A stretch of DNA of 64,000 nt from Moniliella sp. 'wahieum' (taxonomy: Eukaryota > Basidiomycota > Moniliellomycetes > Moniliellales > Moniliellaceae), in the NCBI GenBank assembly GCA_003971905.1, contig RSEE01000142.1, positions 62,001-126,000 on the forward strand, read 5' to 3'. Positions 24,132 to 34,289 of the stretch are shown here, one piece after another. Position numbers and translations under genes: made by a program. The notes beneath the pieces are model-generated. The model made no database searches. It worked only from the letters and a program-made list of their open reading frames with translations, and was not told where the DNA came from. Position 1 is the first letter of the stretch. Every line of letters begins with the position of its first letter.

Positions 24132-26649
24132 ATGGCTCCTTCGCTCGTCTCGACGCCGCCCCGGCGTCCGACCCCTTTGTCCGCCGCCCCCTGCACGCCG
24201 TCCGCCGCGCGCCCGCCCCTCCGCCCCCGCCCGTGCCCGCGACGACACGGCCGCCGCCCAGAGTCTGCGCGCCCAGTTCCCCGACCAACTGCGCCAACTC
24301 CGTGTGCTCTTCCCGACTGGTCCGATGAAGACCTGCTCTTTGTCCTCGGCGATGCCGGCGGCGAGGTCGAGGCCGCCGCCGGCCTGATTGGCGACGGCTT
24401 TGCGACCCAGTTTGCCTCGGTCAAGACCCACCCCCCAAGAAAGAACCCCGGAGGGCACCCTGTTCCTTCCTCCAGCCCCGCCCCTGCCTCGGTCGCGCGT
24501 GCCGGCCGGCCTGTCTCCTCGGCTGCCGGCCGGGGCGGCGGCCGGGCCGGCCGCGGGGGCCGTCCCCAGGGCCCCGGAACCAAGTCGAATGCCTCGTCGG
24601 ATGGCAAGACGGCCGCTGCACCTGCACCTCCTGCATCTGCGCCCGCCCCCAAGCCCGCCGCCTAGTTGGGCCGACAGGATCAAAACGTCGCAGGCCAACA
24701 AGGCCGCTGCCGTGGCCGCCGCCCGTGCATCGCGCGCTGCGGCCCAAGCGTCCCATGAGCCCCCCAAAGCGGACGATGCACCGCAAGAGTGCCACCGAAG
24801 ATGCGTTCCCGCCAGTGAACGAGTCGGCGCCCTCGTCTTCGTCCCCGGTTGCGCCTGCGGTGCCGCCTGCGGCGACAGGCGACGCTGCATCCAAGCCCGC
24901 TATGAGCTGGGCCCAGATCGTGACCCACCCCAAGCCGCTCCCGCCGCTGCGGCCCACGAGGAGCCGCGCCCTGCCGAAACGGAAGCAACCGAGGCGACCG
25001 AATCGCACGAGACTGCACCCGCCGCCGCCGAGATTGCGCCGGAGCACGAGGCTGCCCCGCTCCCGAGGCACAAGAGAAGAACCGGCCCCTGCCGCTGCCC
25101 CCGAAGAAACCGCGGGAGCCGAGTCAGGGTCTCAACCCCACCCCGAACCCCTCCCTGAAGTCACTGAATCTGCTCCGGAACCTGCTTCGGAGCCCGCGCT
25201 AGCGCGGCGCCCGAACCGGAACCCGAGGCGGTGCAAGAAGAACCCCCCAAGGCATCCTCGCCTGCACCTGCACCTGCACCTGTTCCTGCCCCGCTCCTGC
25301 TGCTGCTCCTGTCTCTGTCTCTGCCCCCCCCAGCGCCAGCAGCCGCTGGAGGAGCCATCAAGATCCCTGCCACGCGCAAGCAAGCCCAGCCGCTCGTCAT
25401 CCCCGGTGGTCCTGCGTCGCTGGAGAGCTGGGTGTGCAGTTTGGTTCGTTGGGGGTCGAGTCGGAGGCTGCGCTGCGCTGGCTTCCGCTGCGCCGACTCC
25501 CGCCGCTGCCGCTGCACCTTCTCGGCCGCTGCCCTATGGATGCGAGCGCAGCTGTCGAGCCGCCGCGTGGCGCGGCGCCTCCCGGTGCGGCCTCGTTGCC
25601 GCCCAACCCATTGACAGGAGCGCCGGCCATGCCGACGGCCGCGCCGGGCCTGTACGACCGGTTCCATCCGTCGTTTGCGCAACCTCCGCATGCGGCGCAG
25701 CCGGCGCGCAGCGGCTGCCTCAGCCCCCTCCCGTGCCCACGCCCAATGGTGCCTTTGCCACCCGCCCATCCCGACGGCGCAGCCCATCCGCCGACTGGGT
25801 TTGAGGGGTACACGGGGTACGGGTTCCCCTCGGCGCCGGCCCCGACGGCAGCCACGGCGCCGTATGGGCTGGGCGCGACGCCGGGCGCCCCCTGGCGCGG
25901 GGCCGACCCAGCCGCCGCCGCCGCCGGCCCAGCAAGAGTACGGGTACCAAGGGCGCGATGCGCGCAACCTGAGCCACTTTTACGGCGGCGCGTACGACCC
26001 CAGTGCGCTGCACCTGCGCGGGGAGGACAAGGCGGCCGGCGCGGAGCCGGCGGCAGCCGTGCCGGGGGCAGCGGTGCCGACGCCCGGACAAGCGGGCCCG
26101 CCGACGCAGCCGCCGGCGCAGCCGCAGCAGTACCCGGGCATGATGCCGTACTTTTACCAGCCGTACTACATGCCGAACCAGTACCAGTACGGGCAGCCGG
26201 GGTACATGCCGGTGTATGGGCAGGGCCAGCCGCAGGTGGGCAAGTATGCGCCGGGGCAGGAGGGGGGCTACTACGCGACGCCGGGCACGGAGTTTGGAGC
26301 GGGCGGCGGCGGGGCCGTCGGAGTACAGCAACAAGCGTACCAGCCGGGGCTGCTGAAGCCGACGGCGCCGGCGGCGGGTGCGGGCGCGGGCAAGTCGTCG
26401 CCGGCGCTGGCGAATGCGGGGCTGGACTACCGCTTTGACAACAAGGCGGGCGCGGCGCGGCGGGGCGCGGGCGCGGCGGCGGGCGCGCTGGAGCAGGGCA
26501 CGCCGCGCTCGACGCCGGCCAGCGCAGCGCGCGCCCAGCCGGGGCAGAGCTTCTACCACTACGGCTACAACCAGACGGGCTACGGCTCGTACCCCTACAC
26601 CTTCCCGCAGGGCAACGCACGCGCTGGCGCCAGGCCTGAGGGCACGTGA
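24132..26649 (+). CDS. DEF1: DEF1-like CUE-domain protein (Pol II degradation factor)
   Basis: The CUE domain sits near the N-terminus: SLRAQFPDQLRQLRVLFP, then DWSDEDLLFVLGDAGGEVEA and AAGLIGDGFATQFASVK. The two halves are in different frames because one C seems lost from a C run near 24314. An RG-rich patch (AAGRGGGRAGRGGRPQG), a SWADRI/SWAQIV pair, acidic Pro/Ala stretches and SLGVESE follow. The C-terminus is a Tyr/Gln/Gly/Pro low-complexity domain with YPGMMPYFYQPYYMPNQYQY. This CUE plus prion-like layout is that of fungal Def1, which promotes ubiquitination and removal of stalled RNA polymerase II. There are several frame slips. The stop at 26647-26649 is 190 bp from the next gene. Confidence 0.78.
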
Positions 26650-26839
26650 CATGAATCGCATTCCATCGCCTGGGCTGCTTGGGGGAGCTAGCTACGAGCA
26701 TTCTATAGGCCACCGCACGGCGCCCGTGTGGCGTGTGCCCACCGGCTGCCCCTTCCCACCGCCACCGCCCCATAGCATGCACCCACACTTATAGCATCCG
26801 CAGCATGTAGCATCCAGGCCACCCCTCCCCCACCTCCCC

Positions 26840-29148
26840 ATGTCCCTCGCCTCCCCCGCGCCCACCACGGCGCCGTGGCCGTCGGCGACAACTACCCCGT
26901 CGTCCCCCCTGCCCTGCCCTGCCTGCGCGCCACCACCGTCCCCGCTCTCCACCGCACCCCACTCGGCGTGCCCGCCGCCCCCCTCGCGCCCGCCGCATCG
27001 GGAGGCGGGTGGGTGCCGAGCGTTGGGCCGTCGATGGCGTCGGTACCGCTTGGCTTTGGTCCGGTTCCGTCGCTCGGCCCCGACCTCGCCCTCGCCCTGC
27101 CGCCCGCGGCGAGCGGGGTGGGAAGCGGACTGCCACTGGCTGAGCCCAGTCCCGCACCTGCGTTGCTTGCTGTCGATGCGTGCTCGACGTTGGAGGGCGA
27201 GGCGCGGGCGCAGGCGACGGCCATCATCCACTCGCTCGTCACTGCCGCCTGGCAGTTGGGTTGGGACCGGACTACGGTCGCCAGCCGGATCACCGAGCAA
27301 CTCAATCAGCGCCTGGGCCGCTCTTGGTCGACGATCGTCGGGCCGTCGTTTGCGTTTAATGTGCGGGAGCGGCCGCACAGCTTGCTCAACCTCCGTACGT
27401 GTGCGCCTCGTTGATTTGCTTGTTGCGTGTATTGTGTTGTGTTGTGTCCTGTTGGGCAAGGGTTGACCGTGTACATACATGCGTGACTAGGGATTGGCGA
27501 CTGGTGGGTGGCCGCGTGGAAGGGCGAAGAGGTGGGCGTGGGCAAGTCGAACAATAAGGAGGTGGGAGTGTACCGTGTCAAGGGGATCCAGACCGAAGTG
27601 AGCAACAAGGTGATGGAGGTGGTGCGAGAATCGATGGCGCAAGCGTCCCTGGTCGGTGCCGAACTTACCTCGCACATTCTCCAACGGCTTCACCAGCTCC
27701 TCGGGCCCGGCTGGCACCTGGTACCCGAGACGAATGTCAGTCTCTACACGCAGTTCCCGTCGGCCTTCTGTTTCCGTGCGGGCGAACAGGATTGGACCGT
27801 GTGGAACGAGCGGGACGCCAGCACGCATTCCCTCGGCTCCCTCAGCACCCTTGCTTCCGGCATGGTCTTGACTGGGACCGGTGTCCGTGACGTGCGTGAC
27901 TTTAGTCTGTCCGGCTTGTCTGCCTCGCAGAAATCGTACGCCACGTCAGCCTCGACGACGCTGGTGCAAAAAGTGCAAAACTACGTGGCGAGCTACGCGG
28001 CACAAGTGCAAGCCGGGCAGGAACGGGTGCAGATTGGCTCGTCGCACATGACTGATGCGTCGTATCACAATGCGGTATTGGATGTTTCCCTGGCGGCGAT
28101 TGCCGAAGCTTCGGCTACGGTGGACAAGCAACAGACCACCACCCTTGTCACCAACCGTCTGCGTACCCTCTTTGGTCCGGCCTGGCACGCACACATTGCC
28201 ACCGACACCTTTGTGCCGGTAAATGCGCCGGCGCTGCAGGTGCTCACCTACCGTCTGGACGACAAGTTTGTTACGCTCTGGCAAGCGCAAGCCACCGCAG
28301 TGCAGACCACATCCGAACCCGAGATGGAGATGGGGATGAAGATGGGCCACGCCGCAGCCCTGCAGCACAATAACAATAGCAGCAGCCTAACGACCACCCA
28401 CCAGGCCCTGCAGCACAACAAGCCTAGTCTGCTCAAACAGGCAGCGGGAGTAGCTGGTGGAGCTGCGATGGCCGGGTTGGGGTATGGACTGTACAAGCAC
28501 CATCAGCATACCGACCACAGCGATCACAACCCTCCCCCCGCGCTCAGCCGGGATCTGGATACGGTCCACCAAACCCTCAATACCACCACACACATCCAAA
28601 CGGGACCCAGCACGACCAGCGTTGACGCCCCCAGCCCCGTGGCCGTTGGAACGTTGGCTGCGGCGCACAAAGCCATCCGGGTCGAGGAATCTACGCTGGC
28701 GGCAGCCGAGCAGGCCGTGCTGCTAGAGGTGGCGGCGGAAGCGGTGGCGTGGCACTCGATGGCCGCGCGCACGTTTGCGCTCTGGCTCGAGTCGGCGCTG
28801 AACCGGACGATGAAGTGGGATGGGTGGCACGTTGTGGTGGAACGGGGCGAGTTTGGTGCTTCGTCCTACTCGGACTACCGCGAGGCGCTGAACCGGATCC
28901 GGTTTCACTGGGACGACAAGTACGTGACGGTGTGGCAAGGCGCGCAGCCCACTGGCCGGGGCCGGGGTGTGCGTGGACGCGCTCCGCGCACCTCGGTGAC
29001 GGATACGTTTGTGTGGAGTGAGCAGGTGCCGATCGGGACGGATTGGACGTGGGTGCAGGAGGGGAGCTTGCCCCTCCCCCTCGGCAGGTTCGATTGCGGG
29101 ATCGGTGTGGGGCTCCGGTTCAGCTGGATCGGACTCGGGATCGGTTAG
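26840..29148 (+). CDS. multi-LC8-like repeat protein A
   Basis: Protein A has four segments that match the dynein light chain LC8 fold. Repeat 1 (27181-27528) holds VASRITEQLNQRLGRSWSTI and VGPSFAFNV, against LC8's [20 protein letters not shown] and VGRNFGSYV. Repeat 2 (27592-27816) holds LGPGWHLVPETN and WTVWN. Repeat 3 (28066-28293) holds FGPAWHAHIATDTF and VTLWQ. Repeat 4 (28681-28950) holds DGWHVVVERGEFGASSY and YVTVWQG. An intron (27395-27490, phase 1) splits repeat 1 before its last strand. An Ala/Gly segment and a His-rich tail lie between repeats 3 and 4. The ATG at 26840 needs one frame slip; the first in-frame ATG is 27034 (672 residues). Exon 2 is one clean 1.66-kb frame. Function is unknown; an LC8-type binding hub is inferred. 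Confidence 0.8.
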
Positions 29149-30229
29149 CTCATCCGACTTAGCGTCCTCGTCCAACTTTACAGCTTCCACCTGGTGGTCC
29201 AAGCTGTAGTCTCTATCCCTCCGAGTCATGCACGATGCGCTTTGCGTCATCTCGAGGAAACAAATGTCCCTCTCTCGCCTCTCTCTTCGCCCACGTCCAA
29301 ATCATCTATAGCCCCACAGGTTTTCTCCTTCCCCTGCCCTGCCCCGAATGTCATCACTCCTGGGCCACAATAGGGCGAATACATTTTGGTCAACTTGACA
29401 GCTTTTCTCACTGGTCTTCCTGGTCGCTTTGTTATCATCTCTCCCCCAGGGCCGAGAAGAGGTACAGTAATAGAAGTGTTGGTACAAAACGTCATATAGC
29501 GGTGTCGGTATAACCTAGACGGCTGTCCTGGCAAACTGTGAGTACCTGTCGAGGAGGCAGGCCGGGGACAGGCAGGGTGGACAGGCTCGTGTCTCCCTCC
29601 CCAAAACTCGCAGTGTGCTCTGTATGATTTAGGGGGGCTGGGTGGTGCGCTGCGGATGGCCTCTCGGGAGGGGGTCGAACACAGCACCGGTAGGGCAAGG
29701 CTTCTCTGCCCTGGAACGCTGGCCTTGTGCGAGCATATGTGCGATCCAAGAGGGGAGATGGGACGCGATCTATTCCAAGCGGTGGGGGTCATGAATATAT
29801 CAGTACTCCGTGGGCGGAGCGCACAGACTGGGCCCGTGCCCGCCAGGCGCCCAACGAGGCCGCCCACCGCAGCGGCTGTTTCTCGGCACATGTGGAGTGT
29901 GCTGGGGTGCCAGGGTGGCGCAGTGCTCCCACCAAGGAGAGATCCAAGAGCGGCTGACGTGCTGCCGTGCCAGCCGTGCGCTTTGGCTTCGCTTGGCCCC
30001 TCGTGCTCTCCTCTGCGAACGACCCCTTAGGCCGCACCCGCCCCCCCACCGCCAGCATACTAGCCTGCCCGTCCCCACCGGAAGATGGAAGCTTAAGCAC
30101 ACATCCTCTGGCCCCCAGCCCATCTCTCTCGTATCCGTTTTGCGCATGCGGTGGATTAGTAGCTGCTGTGCATCGTGCGCTCTTCTTGCTCCGTCGCTCG
30201 CATCCAATGAGAAATGAAGTTGAAGTGTC
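29149..30229. other. spacer between the two LC8-repeat genes
   Basis: This 1.1-kb spacer has no convincing gene. It is AT-richer than its neighbours, and all its frames are short and overlapping. Its right end holds the TATA box and a pyrimidine-rich leader (30250-30300) of gene B. Confidence 0.5.
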
Positions 30230-30238
30230 TATATAAAG
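30230..30238 (+). promoter_or_regulatory. TATA box of LC8-repeat gene B
   Basis: TATATAAAG lies 138 bp before the ATG at 30376 and is followed by a pyrimidine-rich tract, a usual arrangement for a well-expressed fungal promoter. Confidence 0.55.
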
Positions 30239-30375
30239 CCAAAGCACAAGCCTGTTCCCTTCCCCCACCCCTTTCCCGCAGCCCCTACCCCCTCTTCTTC
30301 CCACCGTTGCAAGCGTGACCACTCGCGCCCGTACCACCGCGCACGTCCCATCTACTGCCCCTCGCCACCATTATC

Positions 30376-32381
30376 ATGTCCTCCTCGCTTTCATCTTCGC
30401 TGTCCATCACCGTGTCCACCGTCGAGTCGACGGTGCAGGAATCGCTGACGTCGCTCGTCAGCGCCGCGCTAGCGCGGCTGAATGGCGCGCCGCTGCTGGA
30501 GCGCACGCGTGCCGAGCTGGCGCGGTACATTATCGCTACCGCCGAAGCGCGCCACGGACTGTTTTGGCACTTTGTCATGGGCAGTGACTGGGTGTATGCG
30601 TCGCACGAGCAGGCGAATGCGGCTGGGGCACGGTTGGAAGGCGTGCTGGAGTACCAAGGCGAACCGATCAAGTTTACCCTGTGGCAAACCAAGTGGACCG
30701 GCGCGGCGGGCGCAGGGGCGCCGGGTCCACCCCAGTTCACCGCCTCGACCCTCCCGGGCCCGATCCAGTCCCGCCTCGTGGTCCTGATCCAACAGCTGTA
30801 CAGCCTGCATGGCGCCCAGGCCGCCGCTCTCGCCCCCGTCTTTCTCGCCGACAACCTCAATGCCAGTTTCGGTTCGGGCTGGGTCGTCGTCGTCGGCACA
30901 GCAGCGGCGTCGTTGCAGAGCAGCGTGTATGCCACGTTTCGTACGTTTTTTTCATTCCATTTCATTTCTTGTCTTCTTGCCTCACGCCAACCTTGGCATA
31001 CACTGACCTCGCTTGCACCCTATCGACGCTCCTACAGAGATTGGCAAGGACGTGTTCACGCTATGGAAAGCCCCGGGCGGGAGCCAGGAGGAAGAGACTT
31101 CGGTGTACCTGACCGGGACGCGCTTTGTCCGCCAACAACCCATCCCTGCTCCTAGCTCCATCCTGACCCCTCGCAGTATCGACGTGGTCGTGCCCTCGGT
31201 TCAGCCCGTTCCGCAGCTGGCTCCCCAGCCGGTGGCTCCGTCTGTTTCTACAACGTCTGTTGTGGAAGTGCAGCAGGTTCCCCAGGTGGTGTACCAGCCT
31301 GCTCCTCAGCCTGCTCCTCAGCCCTTCTTCCAGCCCAGTCCGCAGCCTGCCCCGCAGCCCATCTTCCACCCGGCTCCCGCTCCGCAGCCGGCGCCTGAGC
31401 TGACCACCCAGGTGGTCCAGATCTCCCAGCCCGTTCCGCAGCCTGTGCCACGGTCTATCCCGCAGCAGCTTGTGCCGCAATCCAGTTCGCAAACGTTCGT
31501 GGGGGTGCCTGCGACGCTGGCTCCGCCTCCCGCGGTTCCGACGACGCAGACGCAGCAGTCCGAATGGTCCGAGCTGCACACTTCGATCCAACACTCGCTG
31601 GTTGTGCCCGAGGCGTCGGTGGACAAGCTGCGTTCGTCGATCGTGATTGAGCGTACGACGCTCGCTGCGTCCGAGCAGAGCCAAGTGATCAACCTTGTGA
31701 TTGCCACCTTGCTTCAGCACATCTCTGCGGGCAAGACCACGTCGCCTGCGGACTTGGCGGTGCTGAAGCAAACGCTTTCGACGCAGCTGGATGGATGGCA
31801 AGTGCTTGTCGGTCCCTACGGCTCGCACGTCCGTAGCGATGCCAAGAACCTTCTGGCGTTCTGTACGTTTTTCCCATACTCTTTTCTGCTTGCTATGGCT
31901 CCAGCCGCGTATTGACTCTGTGTGGGCAGCCATCGCGGGCTACTACCTCGCGCTTGTCCGCCCCTCGCGGAGCACCATCAAGGTGTCTCTCACGACGACG
32001 ACCGTGGGCGAGAAGGCTGTGGAGCAGGTGGGCATTGTGGAGCAGGCGGTGGATGGGCAACCGTCGGGCCAAGTCAAGGTGGTTGCCTCGGACTGGAAGA
32101 CGGCGAACGACCAGGTGTCGGCGCGCCTGTACGGGATCATTGGCGGCGCGCTCTTGTCGCAACAACAGCACCTGCTTGCCCTGGACGAGCTGGCGCACTA
32201 CCTGGGCCAGCGGGCCAGTGCCGCGCTCGGCGCCGGCTGGACGGCACAGGTCTCGGAGCAGCCGTTTGCCCCGGCCATCGCCTCGGTGTTGGGCGCGAGC
32301 TATGTTGTGGCGTCGGCGCAGGTGGGGGGCAAGACGTTGCACGTGGTGCTGTACCATTCGGCGCCGCGCCCCCATCTGTGA
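30376..32381 (+). CDS. multi-LC8-like repeat protein B
   Basis: Exons 30376-30940, 31038-31862 and 31930-32381 join to exactly 613 codons with no frame slip. Repeat 1 (about 30415-30697) ends IKFTLWQTKW. Repeat 2 (30748-31068) holds FGSGWVVVVGT and QIGKDVFTLWK. Repeat 3 (31605-31965) holds LDGWQVLVGPYGSHV, very close to LC8's WHCIVGRNFGSYV. Repeat 4 (32040-32375) holds LGAGWTAQVSEQ and LHVVLYHS. Both introns are phase 1, have GTACGT donors and cut repeats 2 and 3 at the same place, just before the last strand. A long linker (about 31090-31560) is rich in QPAPQP units and ends PTTQTQQSEW, with an LC8-type TQT motif. The gene is a tandem paralogue of gene A and lies 515 bp before ARP2. Function is not known. 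Confidence 0.85.
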
Positions 32382-32896
32382 AAGGGCGTGTTTGGGCGGT
32401 TGGATCCATGGTGTCTAGCCTCGTTGGGGGGGGGGGGGGGGGCGTCACATGAGCACCACATTCTACACGGACACCTCTTCCCCTGATGCTGGGGGCTGGG
32501 GCCATTTCCCACCAGCTATAGCGTGTGATATGATCTCTGATTGTTTTGATGCCTAGCTGTGCACGAGGAGGGCGGTAGGGGATGTGACAGGATGGCGTGT
32601 TGTGGGCTGCCTGGGGCTGGGGAGCGGGAGGAAAGAGGAGGCAGTCGCATGGCCAGCTGAGTGTATCCGTCTGTATTGGATGGGTACCAGAGGCTCTGTT
32701 CTGTCGTGCGCTGCGCTGCGCCGCTTACGTGTGCGTGCAGCTAACCCTACGCTCGCTGCACCCGGTGCGGGGGACGGGATGACATAAGCAGGCAGGCGGC
32801 TGGGCCAGTGCGCGCACCCTCGCAGCCACCCGGACGAGCTGAGCCACTCAGCACGCCGCCCCAGGCCTTCGTCCCAGCCGCCTCCATCCCTCCGCC
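32382..32896. other. LC8-B / ARP2 spacer with G17 run
   Basis: It contains a run of 17 G at 32426-32442, just after the gene B stop codon, and the ARP2 promoter. No gene is seen. Confidence 0.6.
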
Positions 32897-34213
32897 ATGG
32901 CCGACGACCGCCCCCTTGTCGTCGACAACGGCACCGGCTTCGTCAAGGCTGGCTATGCCGGCAGCAACTTCCCCGCCCACATCTTCCCCTCCATTGTCGG
33001 CCGCCCCATCCTGCGTGTCGAGGAGCGCGACCATGTCGATGTCGAGATCAAGGACATCATGGTGGGCGACGAGGCCGCCGCCGTGCGCAACTATCTCCAG
33101 GTCTCCCAGCCGATGGAGCATGGTGTGGTCAAGGACTTTGCCGACATGCGCCATGTGTGGAACTACACCTTTGACGAGAAACTCAAGGTCGACCCCCAGG
33201 GCCGCAAGATCCTTCTGACCGAACCCCCGATGAACCCCAAGCGCAACCGCGAGGAGATGTGCCAGATCATGTTTGAAGAGTATGGGTTTGACGGCGTGTA
33301 TGTGGCGATCCAGGCGGTGCTCACCCTCTATGCTCAGGGGCTGCAGACCGGCGTCGTCGTCGACTCGGGCGATGGCGTAACCCACGTGGTGCCCGTGTAC
33401 GAAGGATTTGCTCTTCCCCACCTCACTCGCCGTCTGGACGTGGCCGGACGCGATGTGACGCTACCTCATCAAGCTGTTGCTGATGCGAGGCTATGCCTTT
33501 AACCGCACGGCCGACTTTGAGACTGTGCGCGAGGTCAAGGAAAAGCTGAGCTACGTCAGGTGAGTGCCCGCCCCCCTCACTCACTCCTTGCACACCCTCC
33601 TGACCCTTCTCACCAGTTACGACATTGCCATGGACAAGAAACTGGCTGAGGAGACGACAACACTGGTGGAGCAATACGAAGTATGCAATGCGGCCCCTTT
33701 CTCCCTTCTCCCCGCTCCCTTCTCGTAGCCAGGGCCCCTAATCGCTAACGGTATATTCTCTCTTCAGTTACCCGATGGCCGCATTATCAAGGTTGGTTCC
33801 GAGCGCTTTGAGGCACCGGAATGCTTGTTCCAGCCCGAGCTGGTCGATGTGGAGCAGCCAGGGATGGGAGAGCTGTTGTTTAACACAATCCAAGCTGCTG
33901 CTCTGGACACGCGTGCTGAACTGTACAAGCACATTGTGCTTTCCGGTGGTTCGTCCATGTACCCTGGTCTGCCCAGCCGTCTGGAAAAGGAGATGAAACA
34001 ACTCTACCTCACCCCGTCTTGCACGGCGACGCTTCCCGTCTGCCTGGCTTCAAAATCCGGATCGAGGACCCACCGCGTCGCAAGCACATGGTGTTCCTTG
34101 GCGGTGCGGTGCTGGCCGACATTATGAAGAACCGCGAGTCGTTCTGGGTCAGCCGGCAGGAGTGGTACGAAAAGGGTCCTGCGGCGCTGGACAAGCTAGG
34201 CCGTGACGCTTAA
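32897..34213 (+). CDS. ARP2: ARP2, actin-related protein of the Arp2/3 complex
   Basis: The ATG at 32897 opens [20 protein letters not shown]. Exons are 32897-33559, 33617-33680 and 33768-34213. The family marks are all present: [92 protein letters not shown] and the C-terminal [11 protein letters not shown]. With the two frame slips bridged, the product is about 390 residues, as expected. Arp2 with Arp3 seeds branched actin filaments at endocytic patches. The slips are near 33460 (two bases seem lost between DVT and YLIKLL) and near 34013 (one base lost after LYLT). An essential protein this well conserved is unlikely to be truly broken, so sequence error is likely. Confidence 0.93.
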
Positions 34214-34289
34214 CTAGTCAAATGAATGCATACTTGCTGCTGTCTGCTAACGCTGGGAAAAGGGAGAGAGGAGGGCAAGGCAGTCCAAT

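Noticed and set aside
23451-24665. 404-codon open frame on the + strand
   Set aside because: Its first two thirds are Arg/Pro-rich chance translation of GC-rich DNA. Only the end overlaps the real DEF1 CUE domain, so DEF1 is called from 24132.
25397-26788. 463-codon minus-strand open frame
   Set aside because: It is the antisense shadow of the DEF1 low-complexity region, a Pro/Ala/Arg-rich product with no domain.
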